64,000 nucleotides of DNA from Roseitranquillus sediminis. Its GTDB lineage: Bacteria; Pseudomonadota; Alphaproteobacteria; Rhodobacterales; Rhodobacteraceae. The notes under the pieces were generated by a model. The model was not told where the DNA came from. It ran no database searches and worked only from the letters and a program-made list of their open reading frames with translations. Both the position numbers and the translations under genes were made by a program. Within the stretch, counting starts at the first letter, position 1, and each line of letters starts with the position of its first letter. The DNA lies in contig NZ_JAFFOB010000025.1 of NCBI RefSeq assembly GCF_016918935.1, positions 257,971 to 321,970 on the forward strand, read 5' to 3'. Shown here piece by piece: positions 10,514 to 20,972 of the stretch.

Positions 10514-11499
10514 GCACTCCTCAGGCGGTCCAGGACGGGCGAGTCGGGCGGCGGCAGGTCCCGCCGCACGCGGCGCGCGAGCGACGTCAGCGCGGGGTGG
10601 TCGAGGTCCGCCTGCAAAAGGTTCCAGACCCGTGGCAGCAGGTCCAGATACCGCGGCTTACCGTCGCGCAGGCAGAGCCGGGCGAAGGTCCCGAGGATGC
10701 GCAGGTTGCGCTGAACGCCGAGCAGGGCCGCGGCGAGGTCGACATGCGCGCGCTCCATTCCGCATGACTCGGAATAGCGCGCCAGCATCGCCCTATGGAC
10801 GGACAGCGACACGTCGCGCCGCACGTCGGCCACGAGCGACACGAGGTCGTAGATCGGGTGCCCCGCGGCGGCGTCCTGAAAGTCGAGCAGGCCGACCCGC
10901 GCCACGCCCACCCGCTGCGGCAGCCAGATCAGGTTCTCGGCGTGGAAGTCCCGCAGGACGAGGACCGACGTATCCGGTACGTGCAGGCGCAGGAGCGCCC
11001 GGATCTCTTGGTGAAACGCGTCCTCGCCTTCTGCATCGCCGATTGCGCCGTTGCGGTACCAGGTCCAGGCGAGCCGTGCGGCCGCTGCCATCTCCTCCGG
11101 CCCATAGCGCGGATCTTCGGGCGGCGGGTGGGCGTGGAGATGAGCCAGAACGTCTACTGCGGCCGAGTAGAGCTGCTTCTCCGCCCCCCGATCCCGCGCG
11201 ATGACGCGGGCGAAGAGATCGTCGCCCAGATCCTCGAGCAGCAGGAAGCCGTTCTCCGGGTCCGCAGCGATGATCTCCGGCGCCGAGAGGCCGATGCTGG
11301 TGAGGTGGCGCGCGACACGGATGAAGGGTGCCACGCTCTCGCCCCGCTCGGGCGGTGCATCCATCAGCACCGCCTGATGCGGTCCCGAGAGGCGCAGGTA
11401 ATGGCGGTTTGACGCGTCTCCAGCCAGCGCCGTCCGCACCGCCGCGCCCCACCCGGCGCGGTCGAGGAAGGCGGTCATCCGCTCGGTCCGGTCAGTCAT
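10489..11499 (-). CDS. amgK: AmgK-type sugar kinase (anomeric MurNAc/GlcNAc kinase)
   Basis: 336 residues. APH-fold phosphotransferase that phosphorylates MurNAc at the anomeric position, supplying MurU. The catalytic loop RDFHAENL is at residues 183-190 and the metal-binding LLDFQDA at 204-210; SNRHYLRL near residue 30 resembles the nucleotide-binding strand. ATG 11499 overlaps the tsaE stop by eight bases; an in-frame start 14 codons upstream lies deeper in tsaE. The chain tsaE-amgK-murU-addB is tightly packed, suggesting a single transcript. A choline or homoserine kinase is less likely given the neighbour. Confidence 0.87.
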   Translation of the reverse strand: MTDRTERMTAFLDRAGWGAAVRTALAGDASNRHYLRLSGPHQAVLMDAPPERGESVAPFIRVARHLTSIGLSAPEIIAADPENGFLLLEDLGDDLFARVIARDRGAEKQLYSAAVDVLAHLHAHPPPEDPRYGPEEMAAAARLAWTWYRNGAIGDAEGEDAFHQEIRALLRLHVPDTSVLVLRDFHAENLIWLPQRVGVARVGLLDFQDAAAGHPIYDLVSLVADVRRDVSLSVHRAMLARYSESCGMERAHVDLAAALLGVQRNLRILGTFARLCLRDGKPRYLDLLPRVWNLLQADLDHPALTSLARRVRRDLPPPDSPVLDRLRSACLTAPTR

Positions 11500-11962
11500 G
11501 CGCGGCTGTCGCCAGCGGAACGCGCTTTGCCCAGCGGCCATCCTCGGCGTGCACCCTCAGCCGGCGGCCCGGCCGGTCGAGCATGGCGAAGTCGAGGCGG
11601 AGCGCGTCCGCCGGGACGTGTGTCCCGAGACGGTCCGGCCACTCGACGAGGCAGATCGCCGTGGCGAAGGCTTCGTCGAGGCCGAGCTCGAACGCTTCGT
11701 CGGGACCGCTCAGGCGGTAGAGGTCTGCATGCCAGATCTCGGCCCGCCCGTCGTCGTAGGTCTGCACCAGCGTGTAGGTTGGCGACGGCACGTCCTCGTC
11801 GCGGCCGAGGCGGGCGCGGATCAGCGCGCGGGCGAAATGCGTCTTTCCCGCGCCGATTTCGCCGCCGAGCAGCAGCACGTCGCCCGGCCGGAGCTCAGGC
11901 GCCAGCCGTCTAGCGAGCGCGGCGCTGGCGTCGGCGTCGGAAAGGTGAAGCGTCGCGTCCAT
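11492..11962 (-). CDS. tsaE: TsaE, tRNA threonylcarbamoyladenosine biosynthesis ATPase
   Basis: 156 residues, the usual TsaE size. P-loop ATPase that acts with TsaB and TsaD to install t6A at position 37 of ANN-decoding tRNAs. Walker A GEIGAGKT is at residues 34-41, followed by the switch-like VPSPTYTLVQTY segment near residue 58 and the WHADLYRL and EWPDRLG motifs that define the family. It lies 64 bases after the PAS protein gene and overlaps amgK at its 3' end. Confidence 0.96.
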   Translation of the reverse strand: MDATLHLSDADASAALARRLAPELRPGDVLLLGGEIGAGKTHFARALIRARLGRDEDVPSPTYTLVQTYDDGRAEIWHADLYRLSGPDEAFELGLDEAFATAICLVEWPDRLGTHVPADALRLDFAMLDRPGRRLRVHAEDGRWAKRVPLATAAHD

Positions 11963-12026
11963 GGCCGCCGATCTTGGCCGCGGCGCCGCCCGGCCGCAAG
12001 CGGCTGCAGGCAGGTCTGCCGGAGGG

Positions 12027-13625
12027 TCAGGCTCCTGCGAGGGCCGTGCGCCCGGCCGGCGCGAAGCGCTCTTGCGTCCGGCGGAAGCCGATCAGGGTCG
12101 CGCCTGCCGCGAGCGGTACGACGCGGCAGGCGAGCGCGCCGCCATCCTGCAGCCTGACCTGCGCCTGCCAGGTCGTGCGGTCCCTCACCCTGTCGGCGAA
12201 GTCGCGGATGTCGCCCCAGACTGGCGAGGGCACCGAGCGGTCGAGCCAGGTGCGCATCGCCTCGGTGATGCCGATGTCCTTGAGCGACGTACCCGGGTCG
12301 ACACCCCAGAGCGCGATGTAGGCCTTGTTGGTCATTGTTAGCACGCCGTCGGCGGAGAAGACGGCGATCGCCTCGTCCAGGCTGTCGAGCACCGCCTGCC
12401 CCATCTCGAGCTCCGAGCGGAACTGCCGTGTGAGCGAGATTTCGGCGGAGATGTTCTCGAAGAGGAACGCCACCGCGCCGTCCGGGTGCGGGCGCCCCAT
12501 GACCCGGTAGGTCTGGCCCGAGGGCAGCGACCAGGTCTCGGCGTAGGTGCCGTGCTCGGCCGCGGCCTCGAGCTCCAGAAGCTTCTTGCGCCAGCCGGAA
12601 TAGTCGCGTGGTTCCGGGATCATCTTCTTCTCGCGCAGGCGGTCGAGAAAGCCGAAGAGCGTGGGCCGGCTCGCCAGGAACTCGAACGGCAGCTGCGTGA
12701 GGTCGGTGAGCGCGGGGTTGAAGAGCGCGAGGTGCCGCGACCGGTCGAAGATCGCGAGCCCGATCGTCAGCTGCGCGAATGTCTGCGTCAGGGTCTGCAT
12801 GAACTCGCGCAGCTGGCCCTCGGCGTGGACGGTCGCGTCGACGCTGACGGCGACGAAGATCGCCTCGTCGCCCGCCGGCGTGCTGGTGCAGTCGAACCAG
12901 CGCTTGCGCCCCTTGCCGCCGGAGTCGAGCGCGAGCCTGCGGACGCCGGCCTCTCCGACCGGTGCCATCAGCTCGGCCGCCTCGAAGAGCGGCGGTGGCG
13001 GCCAGAGAGCGGTGTCAGCATCGCCCCTTATCCGCGCCACCATGTCGAGATAGGCGCGATTCGCCCAGGTGATCTGGCCCCGCGCCGTCTGCCGCCAGAT
13101 CAGCGCCGGCGTCACCTCGTTCACCTGGCGCAGCGTCTCGAGCTCCCGCTCCATCGCGGTCAGGCTGTAGCGGTCGATCTCCCGGCCGGCATCCGCCGTT
13201 TCCACGTCGAGCAGCGTCAGGCGCGTCAGGGCGCCGCGCCATTCGGCGAGGAGGCGGCTGGTCTGATCGCGCGACCTGTATTCCTGCTCCCTGTCGTCGC
13301 CGAGTGCGCCGATCCTGCTCTCGAGATCGGGAAAGCGCGGCAGCAGGAGCATCATCAGGCGGGCCCAGTCGGTGCCGGCGGCGTCGGGCGCCGCGGCGAC
13401 GAGCTGTCGCGCGCCGGCCGTTGCGTCGACCAGCGCCTCACCGTCGAAGAGGAAGACCAGATCCGTCGCGGCGCCATCCAGCAGCGCCCGCCGCTGCCGG
13501 CGCGCCTCGGGCGCGATTGCGGCAAGAACCCACACGGAGCAAAAGGCCGCTGCCAGCGCCGTCGTCCCCAGGCCGAGCACGAGCCAGATGTCGACCGCGT
13601 TGAGCAGCGTGTTCCAGACGGCCAT
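12027..13625 (-). CDS. Membrane-anchored PAS-domain protein without a kinase domain
   Basis: 532 residues. One N-terminal membrane segment (about residues 12-36) is followed by three PAS-like regions: one around 190-260 (TPALIWRQT), a PAS_7-like one around 280-390 (GLAIFDRSRHLALFNPAL), and one around 410-500 (EAIAVFSADGVLTMTNKAY). In sensor kinases this arrangement is followed by HisKA and HATPase domains; here the protein stops about 25 residues after the last PAS. ATG 13625 follows GGAGGGATCG; the ATG seven codons upstream has no site. It lies 64 bases downstream of regB on the same strand, so it may modulate redox signalling, but that is inference from position. Confidence 0.85.
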   Translation of the reverse strand: MAVWNTLLNAVDIWLVLGLGTTALAAAFCSVWVLAAIAPEARRQRRALLDGAATDLVFLFDGEALVDATAGARQLVAAAPDAAGTDWARLMMLLLPRFPDLESRIGALGDDREQEYRSRDQTSRLLAEWRGALTRLTLLDVETADAGREIDRYSLTAMERELETLRQVNEVTPALIWRQTARGQITWANRAYLDMVARIRGDADTALWPPPPLFEAAELMAPVGEAGVRRLALDSGGKGRKRWFDCTSTPAGDEAIFVAVSVDATVHAEGQLREFMQTLTQTFAQLTIGLAIFDRSRHLALFNPALTDLTQLPFEFLASRPTLFGFLDRLREKKMIPEPRDYSGWRKKLLELEAAAEHGTYAETWSLPSGQTYRVMGRPHPDGAVAFLFENISAEISLTRQFRSELEMGQAVLDSLDEAIAVFSADGVLTMTNKAYIALWGVDPGTSLKDIGITEAMRTWLDRSVPSPVWGDIRDFADRVRDRTTWQAQVRLQDGGALACRVVPLAAGATLIGFRRTQERFAPAGRTALAGA

Positions 13626-13689
13626 CGTCGATCCCTCCACGGTCATGGAGGGAATCGTTCATCTTCGTTAATTCGAGGTTAAGATCCGG

Positions 13690-15054
13690 TCAAACCTCGA
13701 TCGGGACATTGTGCCCGAGGGCGGCGCGCGGGCCGGAAACCTGCGCGTCGATGACGTTGCGACGCCAGCTGACGACGACGATGGCGCCGGTCTGCGGGGC
13801 CAGGGCGCCGCTGCCGTTGGCGAAGCTCAGTTCCGCGCCGGAGCGTTCGAGCAAGGTCTTGGCGATGAAGAGGCCGAGACCCATCCCCTCATACTCGGGG
13901 CGGGCGCGGCGGTCGTCCTCGACCCGCCGGCGGCGCACGAAGGGGTCGCCGATCCGGCCGAGGACGGAGGTCGGAAAGCCGGGACCGTCATCCGCAATGC
14001 GGACGAAGATGCGGTCCTCGGTCCAGCCGCCCTCGATCCAGACCGTGCTGCGGGCGAAGTCCACTGCGTTCTGCACCAGGTTTCGCAGTCCGTGAATGAT
14101 TTCCGGCCGCCGCTGAATGGTCAGCGCCGAGCCTTCGCCCACGATGGCGTGGCGCACCTCCTTGCCGCGCCCGGCATGGGGCTCGGCCGCCTCGCGCAGC
14201 ACGGCCTCGAGCGGCGCAAAGCGCAGGTGCAGGTCATCCTTGCCGATCCGGCCCATCGACTGGAGGATGTCGCGGCAGCGGTCGGCCTGCTCGCGGATCA
14301 GGCGCGCATCCTCACGCTGGTCGCCCTCGAGGTCCTCCATCAGCTCGGCGCTGACCAGCTTGATCGTGGCGAGCGGCGTTCCGAGTTCATGCGCCGCGGC
14401 CGCCACGACTCCGCCGAGGTCCGTCAGCTTCTGCTCGCGTGCCAGCGCCATCTGCGTCGCCACGAGCGCGTCGGACATCGTGGCGATCTCGCTCGTGATG
14501 CGCTGGGCGAAGGCGCCGAGAAAGCCCGCGCCGATGACGATGGCAAGCCAGAACCCGATGACGAACATCTCGGGCATCCGCATGATGGCGCCTTCGGGCG
14601 TGTGCAGCGGGACGTGCCAGAAGGTCACGGCCGTCACCAGCGTCACCGCGGTCCCGCCGAGGAGCGCCGTCGTTTGCCACCTGAGCGCGGTGGCCGAGAT
14701 TGTGACAGGCACGAGGATGAGGAGCGCGAAGGGATTGTTGAGACCGCCGGTCAGGAACAGCAGGAAGGAGAGCTGCAGGATGTCGAAGAGCAGCATTCCC
14801 GTGACCTCGCCCTCTGTCAGGCGCTTGTTCTCGGGATAGATCGCCAGCGCCACGAGGTTCATCACCACCGAGATGCCGACCGCCAGGAAGCACAGGCCCA
14901 GCGCCAGCTCGAGCTCGAAGAGGCGCCGCGCCACCACGATCGCGGTGAGCTGGCCGCCGATGGCGATCCAGCGCAGGACCACCAGCGTCCTGAGCCGGAT
15001 CCAGTTCGCGCGGCGGTGCTGCGTGAATAGGGAGGAATAGCTTGGATCGGTCAC
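13690..15054 (-). CDS. regB: RegB/PrrB redox-sensing histidine kinase
   Basis: 454 residues. Global redox sensor kinase of purple bacteria and relatives; phosphorylates RegA when the quinone pool is reduced. Six membrane segments lie within residues 25-185. The quinone-binding motif GGLNNPF is at 103-109, the H-box AAHELGTPLA has His222, and the redox-active cysteine of the family corresponds to Cys260 in DRCRDIL. N and G boxes follow (NLVQNAVDF, DDGPGFP, GMGLGLF). The first usable start is GTG 15054, since an in-frame TAG lies four codons upstream. It is divergent from senC with only 23 bases or less between the starts. Confidence 0.97.
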   Translation of the reverse strand: MTDPSYSSLFTQHRRANWIRLRTLVVLRWIAIGGQLTAIVVARRLFELELALGLCFLAVGISVVMNLVALAIYPENKRLTEGEVTGMLLFDILQLSFLLFLTGGLNNPFALLILVPVTISATALRWQTTALLGGTAVTLVTAVTFWHVPLHTPEGAIMRMPEMFVIGFWLAIVIGAGFLGAFAQRITSEIATMSDALVATQMALAREQKLTDLGGVVAAAAHELGTPLATIKLVSAELMEDLEGDQREDARLIREQADRCRDILQSMGRIGKDDLHLRFAPLEAVLREAAEPHAGRGKEVRHAIVGEGSALTIQRRPEIIHGLRNLVQNAVDFARSTVWIEGGWTEDRIFVRIADDGPGFPTSVLGRIGDPFVRRRRVEDDRRARPEYEGMGLGLFIAKTLLERSGAELSFANGSGALAPQTGAIVVVSWRRNVIDAQVSGPRAALGHNVPIEV

Positions 15055-15077
15055 GGGATGCGCCTACCTCTGGCCGC

Positions 15078-15683
15078 ATGAGGACGAGGAAGTTCTATGC
15101 CGGGGCGGCCGTGATGGCCATCGTCGCGCTGGTCGCAGGGCCGGTGGTCTGGACGATGATGCGCGACACGCCCGATTGCGGCGGCGGCGTGACCGGCGGC
15201 GACGTTGGCGGGCCGTTCGACCTCGTCTCCGAGACCGGCGCCACGGTCACGGACGCCGAGGTGATCGACCGGCCAGCGCTGGTCTATTTCGGCTACACCT
15301 TCTGCCCCGACATCTGCCCGTTCGACGCCGCCAGGAACGCGGAGGCGGTCGACCTGCTGGCGGAGGCGGGACACGACGTGAAGCCGGTCTTCATAACCGT
15401 GGACCCTGAGCGCGACACGCCCGAGGTGCTTGCGGAGTTCACCGACTACATGCACCCGGAGATGGTCGGCCTCACCGGGAGCGCCGAGCAGATCGCCGAG
15501 GCGGCGCGGGCTTACCGCGTCTACCACGCCATCCCGGAGCAGGAGGACGAGTACTACCTCGTCGACCACACCACCTTCACGTACCTGATGATGCCGGGCA
15601 AAGGCTTCGTCGACTTCTTCAGCCGCGAGGACACGGCCGAGGAGATGGCGGCGCGGACCGCCTGCTACCTCGACTCCGCGTGA
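15078..15683 (+). CDS. senC: SenC/PrrC (Sco1-like) copper chaperone
   Basis: 201 residues from ATG 15078. Membrane-anchored, periplasm-facing thioredoxin-fold protein needed for CuA loading of cytochrome oxidase and linked to RegBA signalling. One membrane segment is at about residues 8-28, the copper ligands are Cys76 and Cys80 in FCPDIC and His164 in VDHTTF. The start is uncertain: TTG 15042, 12 codons upstream, is placed six bases after a good GGAGG at 15031-15035, whereas ATG 15078 has no clear ribosome binding site. The TTG form would overlap the start of regB by 13 bases. It is followed by regA, as in Rhodobacter. Confidence 0.94.
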   Translation: MRTRKFYAGAAVMAIVALVAGPVVWTMMRDTPDCGGGVTGGDVGGPFDLVSETGATVTDAEVIDRPALVYFGYTFCPDICPFDAARNAEAVDLLAEAGHDVKPVFITVDPERDTPEVLAEFTDYMHPEMVGLTGSAEQIAEAARAYRVYHAIPEQEDEYYLVDHTTFTYLMMPGKGFVDFFSREDTAEEMAARTACYLDSA

Positions 15684-15740
15684 ATTGACGTGAAGGAGCC
15701 CTCGCCTACCTGCTCGGAACCCGCAACCGAAGAGGCTCGT

Positions 15741-16295
15741 ATGGTGGAGGGGGACATGGCAGACACCGCCGACGACATGAGCCTGCTCATCGTCGACGAT
15801 GATGAGCCGTTCCTGCGCCGCCTCGCCAAGGCGATGGAGCGCCGGGGTTTCACCGTCGAGACGGCAGACTGCGTCGCCGCGGGCCGGCAAGTCGCCGCGT
15901 CGCGACCGCCTGCCTTCGCCGTCGTTGACCTCAGGCTCGAGGACGGCAACGGGCTCGATGTCGTCGAGGCGCTGCGCGAACGCCGACCCGACAGCCGGAT
16001 CGTGGTGCTGACGGGATACGGCGCGATCGCAACCGCGGTCGCGGCGGTGAAGATCGGTGCGACGGATTACCTTTCCAAGCCCGCCGACGCCGACGAGGTG
16101 GTCGCCGCGCTTCTCGCGCCCGCGGACGAGCTGCCGCCTCCGCCAGAGAACCCGATGTCTGCGGATCGGGTGCGGTGGGAGCATATCCAGCGGGTCTACG
16201 AGCTCTGCGACCGGAATGTCTCGGAGACGGCGCGGCGGCTCAACATGCACCGGCGCACCCTGCAGCGCATCCTCGCCAAGCGCTCGCCGCGCTGA
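15741..16295 (+). CDS. regA: RegA/PrrA redox response regulator
   Basis: 184 residues, the same length as Rhodobacter RegA. DNA-binding response regulator controlling photosynthesis, carbon and nitrogen fixation and respiration genes. The receiver domain has the acidic pocket DDD at 19-21 and the phospho-acceptor Asp63 in VVDLRLEDGNG, followed by LTGYGAIATAV and YLSKP. The hallmark proline linker PPPPENPMS precedes a Fis-type helix-turn-helix near the C-terminus (SETARRLNMHRRTLQRIL). ATG 15741 gives the family's 13-residue lead; ATG 15756 has the better GGAGG spacing and remains possible. Confidence 0.97.
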   Translation: MVEGDMADTADDMSLLIVDDDEPFLRRLAKAMERRGFTVETADCVAAGRQVAASRPPAFAVVDLRLEDGNGLDVVEALRERRPDSRIVVLTGYGAIATAVAAVKIGATDYLSKPADADEVVAALLAPADELPPPPENPMSADRVRWEHIQRVYELCDRNVSETARRLNMHRRTLQRILAKRSPR

Positions 16296-16299
16296 CGGC

Positions 16300-18144
16300 T
16301 CAGGGCTCGGGGGCCTCGGTCGCACTTTCCGCTGCGACTTCCGCAGTGTCGGGCGGCGCCATCGAGAAGAGGCGCGTGTCCGGTCGCTCGTCCGGCTCGT
16401 CCTCCGGCATCAGCATCGAGAAGCGTCCGCCGGGCGTGACCTGGGCGAGCAGGATCGCCTCGGGGCGCTTCTCGCGCCATTCCGCGAGCGTGAACTTCTC
16501 CGTCAGTCGCGTCGTGCGAAAGCTCCACCCCTCGGCGATGCGGCGGTTGAGCTGGTGGATCGTCTCGTCGCGTCCGAACGGCCGTCCGCCGAGCGTCGCC
16601 GGCAGCGTGTGACGGGCACCCGGAGGTCTGACGCGGGAGACCTGGTAGACGTTCTCGCGACCGTACTCGGGCCCGAGGTTCGTGGCGACGAGGGTGTTGT
16701 AGGCGTCGTTGTCGGTCGCGGCGACGATCGATTCATAGGCCACCAGCTCGAGCCCGTGCTCCGCCGCCTCCGACAGGATGTCGCCGTAGAAGGTGGGAAG
16801 CCCCGTCTCGCGTGCCTCGCGGAGGCGCGAGCGGTTCGGGTCGGTCAGCAGCACCGGCACCTCGGCCTGCTTCAGCGCCTCGGCGAAGCCCGTGGTCCAG
16901 GGAGAGGCGCCTACGAGCATCACGCCCGGCGTCTCGCTGCCCGTCAGGCCGAGCAGGCGCGCGAACGGGCCGAGGGTGAAGCCGTGCACGACCACGGTCG
17001 CCGCCACCAGCACGAAGGCGAGCGGCGCGACCAACGCGGCATCTTCGATCCCCAGCGCCACCAGCCGCTCGCCGAAGAGGCCCGCGACCGCGACCAAGAC
17101 GACGCCGCGCGGCCCGGTGAAGGCGACAAGCACCCGTTCGCGCCATGGCAGCCGGGTGGTGATGAGCGAGATCAGCACCGTCAGCGGCCGCGCCAGCAGG
17201 ACCAGCGCGATCACCACCAGCGCCGAGCGCCAGTCGAGCCGCGCCAGCGTCTCGAAGTCGAGCTGCGCGGCGAGCAGGATGAACACGCCGGAGACGAGCA
17301 GTACCGTCGCGTGTTCCTTGAAGCGGCGCAGCTCGGCGTAGGACGGCAGGTCGGCATTGGCGATGACGATGCCCATCACCGTGACCGCGAGCAGCCCGCT
17401 CTCGTGCAGGACGTGGTCGCAGAGGGCAAAGACCGCGAGCAGGATCACGAAGAGCGCCGAGACCTTCATGTATTCGGGTACGTAGCCGCGATGGAATGCC
17501 CGCGCGATACCGCGGCCCGCCAGCGCGCCCACTCCGGCCGCGACGACGATGCCGACCAGGAGATCGAGCGCCGCGCTGCCGAACTCGGTGGCGGTTCGCA
17601 GCACGACGACGACCTCGAAGGCGAGGACGGCGGCAAGTGCGCCGATCGGGTCGTTGACGATCGCCTCCCATTGCAGCAGCAGCGCCGGCCGGCGGGCGAG
17701 GCGCGCCTGCCGCAGCAGCGGCGCGATGACGGTGGGACCAGTGACGATAAGGATGCCGCCGAAGACGGCTGAGGACTCCCAGCTGAGGCCGCCGGCGTAG
17801 CGGAGCGCCAGCGCCGACAGGAGCCAGCCGAGCGGCGCGCCGATCAGCGTGAGCCGCCGCACGCCCTCGGCCGCGTCGCGCAGGTCGCGCAGGTTGAGCG
17901 TCAGGCCACCCTCGAAGAGGATCACGGCGACCGCGATGGAGACAAGCGGCATGACGAGGGCGCCGAGATCCCGCGCGGGCACGAAGGCGCCGATGACCGG
18001 GCCGACGAGGACGCCGGCGAGCAGCATCAGCACGATGGCCGGCATCCTGAGCCGCCAGGCGATCCACTGCGACCCGACGCCCAGAGCACCGACAAGCGCC
18101 ACCGCGGTGACGGGATCGACCCCTCCCAACGCCACTTCCGTCAC
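16300..18144 (-). CDS. CPA1-type Na+(K+)/H+ antiporter with C-terminal RCK/TrkA-N domain
   Basis: 614 residues. About twelve membrane segments within residues 12-390, including the FEGGLTLNL segment and the EVVVVLRTA and FTGPRGVV stretches typical of NhaP-like antiporters. The TrkA-N-like Rossmann part starts near residue 400 (VMLVGASPW...G, then LLTDPNRSRL and VAATDNDAYNTLVAT), which usually binds nucleotides to gate transport. The C-terminus ends in an acidic tail rich in Glu and Pro. Convergent with regA, separated by four bases. The transported cation cannot be told from sequence alone. Confidence 0.9.
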   Translation of the reverse strand: MTEVALGGVDPVTAVALVGALGVGSQWIAWRLRMPAIVLMLLAGVLVGPVIGAFVPARDLGALVMPLVSIAVAVILFEGGLTLNLRDLRDAAEGVRRLTLIGAPLGWLLSALALRYAGGLSWESSAVFGGILIVTGPTVIAPLLRQARLARRPALLLQWEAIVNDPIGALAAVLAFEVVVVLRTATEFGSAALDLLVGIVVAAGVGALAGRGIARAFHRGYVPEYMKVSALFVILLAVFALCDHVLHESGLLAVTVMGIVIANADLPSYAELRRFKEHATVLLVSGVFILLAAQLDFETLARLDWRSALVVIALVLLARPLTVLISLITTRLPWRERVLVAFTGPRGVVLVAVAGLFGERLVALGIEDAALVAPLAFVLVAATVVVHGFTLGPFARLLGLTGSETPGVMLVGASPWTTGFAEALKQAEVPVLLTDPNRSRLREARETGLPTFYGDILSEAAEHGLELVAYESIVAATDNDAYNTLVATNLGPEYGRENVYQVSRVRPPGARHTLPATLGGRPFGRDETIHQLNRRIAEGWSFRTTRLTEKFTLAEWREKRPEAILLAQVTPGGRFSMLMPEDEPDERPDTRLFSMAPPDTAEVAAESATEAPEP

Positions 18145-18208
18145 CAGGGCCCCCGCCGTTCCCGCACGCCGGGCACCTTAGCGCCAGCCGCTCCGGCGGC
18201 AACGCCGG

Positions 18209-18793
18209 TCAGAGCCGGGCGAGCAGTTCTGCGAGGCGCTCGGTGTAGGCGGCGCGGGTCTCGGCCGGCGGCCGCAGGTGGAGCGTCAGGGGCAGGCACT
18301 CCTCCGGCGGCCGGCGGAAGAAGCGCGTGGCCTCGGCCTCGGTGAAGCCGGCGATGCGCACGGCCTCGAGCCATGCCGAGATACGATCGGCCCGCTTGAT
18401 CTGCCGCTTGACCGCCGCGGGCAGCGTGGCCGGGAGGCCGAAGCGGATGTGGATCGCGGCCGAGAGGCGTGCGTCGAGTTCGCCGTAGGCCGGCCCGACG
18501 GCGGCCTTCACCGGAGAGATCATGTCGCCGATCACATATTCCGGCGCGTCGTGGAGCAGAGCGGCCAGCCGCCAACGCGGCTCGGCCGAGGGCGCCACTT
18601 GCCCGTAGATCGACTCGACGAGGAGCGAGTGCTCCGCCACTGTGTACGGCCAGTCGCCCAGGGTCTGGCCGTTCCAGCGTGCCACGAAGGCGAGGCCGTG
18701 GGCGATGTCCTCGACCTCGATGTCGACGGGCGTGGGGTCGAGCAGGTCGAGCCTGCGCCCCGAGAGCATCCGCTGCCACGCCCGCTTCGCCAT
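18209..18793 (-). CDS. HD-domain phosphohydrolase (YfbR-like)
   Basis: 194 residues. Metal-dependent HD-fold hydrolase: metal ligands are His55 in AEHSLL and His81-Asp82 in [12 protein letters not shown], with a later Asp in [10 protein letters not shown]. coli YfbR, of similar layout, is a 5'-deoxynucleotidase; whether this one shares the substrate is not shown. ATG 18793 follows GGAGAGGG; an in-frame start 18 codons upstream adds an Arg/Pro-rich lead without a binding site. It is divergent from ahcY. Confidence 0.85.
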   Translation of the reverse strand: MAKRAWQRMLSGRRLDLLDPTPVDIEVEDIAHGLAFVARWNGQTLGDWPYTVAEHSLLVESIYGQVAPSAEPRWRLAALLHDAPEYVIGDMISPVKAAVGPAYGELDARLSAAIHIRFGLPATLPAAVKRQIKRADRISAWLEAVRIAGFTEAEATRFFRRPPEECLPLTLHLRPPAETRAAYTERLAELLARL

Positions 18794-18865
18794 CGGCCCT
18801 CTCCGTCGAACCGGCCTGTTGCTGCACCGCAGGCGGCTGGATGGCAAGCTGCCCGGCCCCGGCGA

Positions 18866-18894
18866 TTGTGGACAACGCCGCCCGATGCTATGCG
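18866..18894 (+). promoter_or_regulatory. Weak candidate promoter for ahcY
   Basis: TTGTGG (18866-18871) and TATGCG (18889-18894) are separated by 17 bases and lie 38 bases before the ahcY start. Each hexamer matches the housekeeping consensus in only three positions. A 6-base-arm hairpin (18876-18881 with 18892-18897) overlaps it. I could not fit the region to an SAH or SAM riboswitch. Confidence 0.25.
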
Positions 18895-18931
18895 GCGCCG
18901 AAATCGCACAGGACGATCAGGAGGGTTCCGA

Positions 18932-20326
<1,395 letters not shown>

Positions 20327-20423
20327 GACGCGGCCGGGGCGGGCATTCCGCTCCGGCTGCCTGCCCCGAATTGCCGTGGCGGCAATTCTTCGTTAGCCTG
20401 CAAGTGGGCCTGCGGAGATTGGC

Positions 20424-20972
20424 ATGGGCTTCGGTGCATTCGAGCAAGGATTGATCATCTGGGCGGTGGTCGTCCTCGTGTCGCTCGTCCCGGCCTGGAT
20501 TCTCTACCGGATCCTTCCCTCGACCTCGGTCGTGACGGGGCCGTTCAAGGGCTTCGACCTGAACCTGACGGGTGCTTTCGCCGGCTACTTCATCATCATG
20601 ATCTTCGGCGCGAGCATCCTGATGTTCTACGTCAAGCCGCGCACCGTCGACCTCGGGACGCGGTACTGGGTGCGCGGCGAGGCGACGCTCGGCGACGGTA
20701 CCCGGCTTGCCGACGGGGATCAGCTCCGGCTGGGCCTGATCCTGATACCCCTGCGCAGGACGCGGCAGCTGATGCCCGACAACGTGATCAACTGGGAGCT
20801 GGAGGTGGCTGCGCCGACCGATGACAGCGGCGCGCCGGTCTGGCCCTTCGAGGGCGTGAACATCGCCTTTCCGAACTACTGGCCCGAAGACGTGCGCTTC
20901 AATGATCTGGAGCGTGAGCAAGGGAGTGCGAACTTTGTTCTCAAGGAGAGGATCGTGCTGGAGCCGAAATAG
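20424..20972 (+). CDS. Inner-membrane protein of unknown function with soluble C-terminal domain
   Basis: 182 residues. I do not recognise the family. Two hydrophobic segments (about residues 10-30 and 50-69) are followed by a beta-rich domain of about 110 residues containing the YWVRGEATLGDGT and PLRRTRQLMPDN stretches, with a Trp/Tyr/Pro-rich region WPFEG...FPNYWPED near residue 145. With two membrane segments and both termini on the same side, the soluble part would be cytoplasmic or periplasmic depending on topology. Its 3' end overlaps the next gene, a secreted carboxypeptidase-regulatory-like protein, so the two are probably translated together. Confidence 0.7.
   Translation: MGFGAFEQGLIIWAVVVLVSLVPAWILYRILPSTSVVTGPFKGFDLNLTGAFAGYFIIMIFGASILMFYVKPRTVDLGTRYWVRGEATLGDGTRLADGDQLRLGLILIPLRRTRQLMPDNVINWELEVAAPTDDSGAPVWPFEGVNIAFPNYWPEDVRFNDLEREQGSANFVLKERIVLEPK

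Noticed and set aside
18794..18931. Possible SAH or SAM riboswitch before ahcY
   Set aside because: The only stable element is a 6-base-arm hairpin overlapping a possible promoter. I could not fit the conserved core of either class. A covariance-model search would decide.
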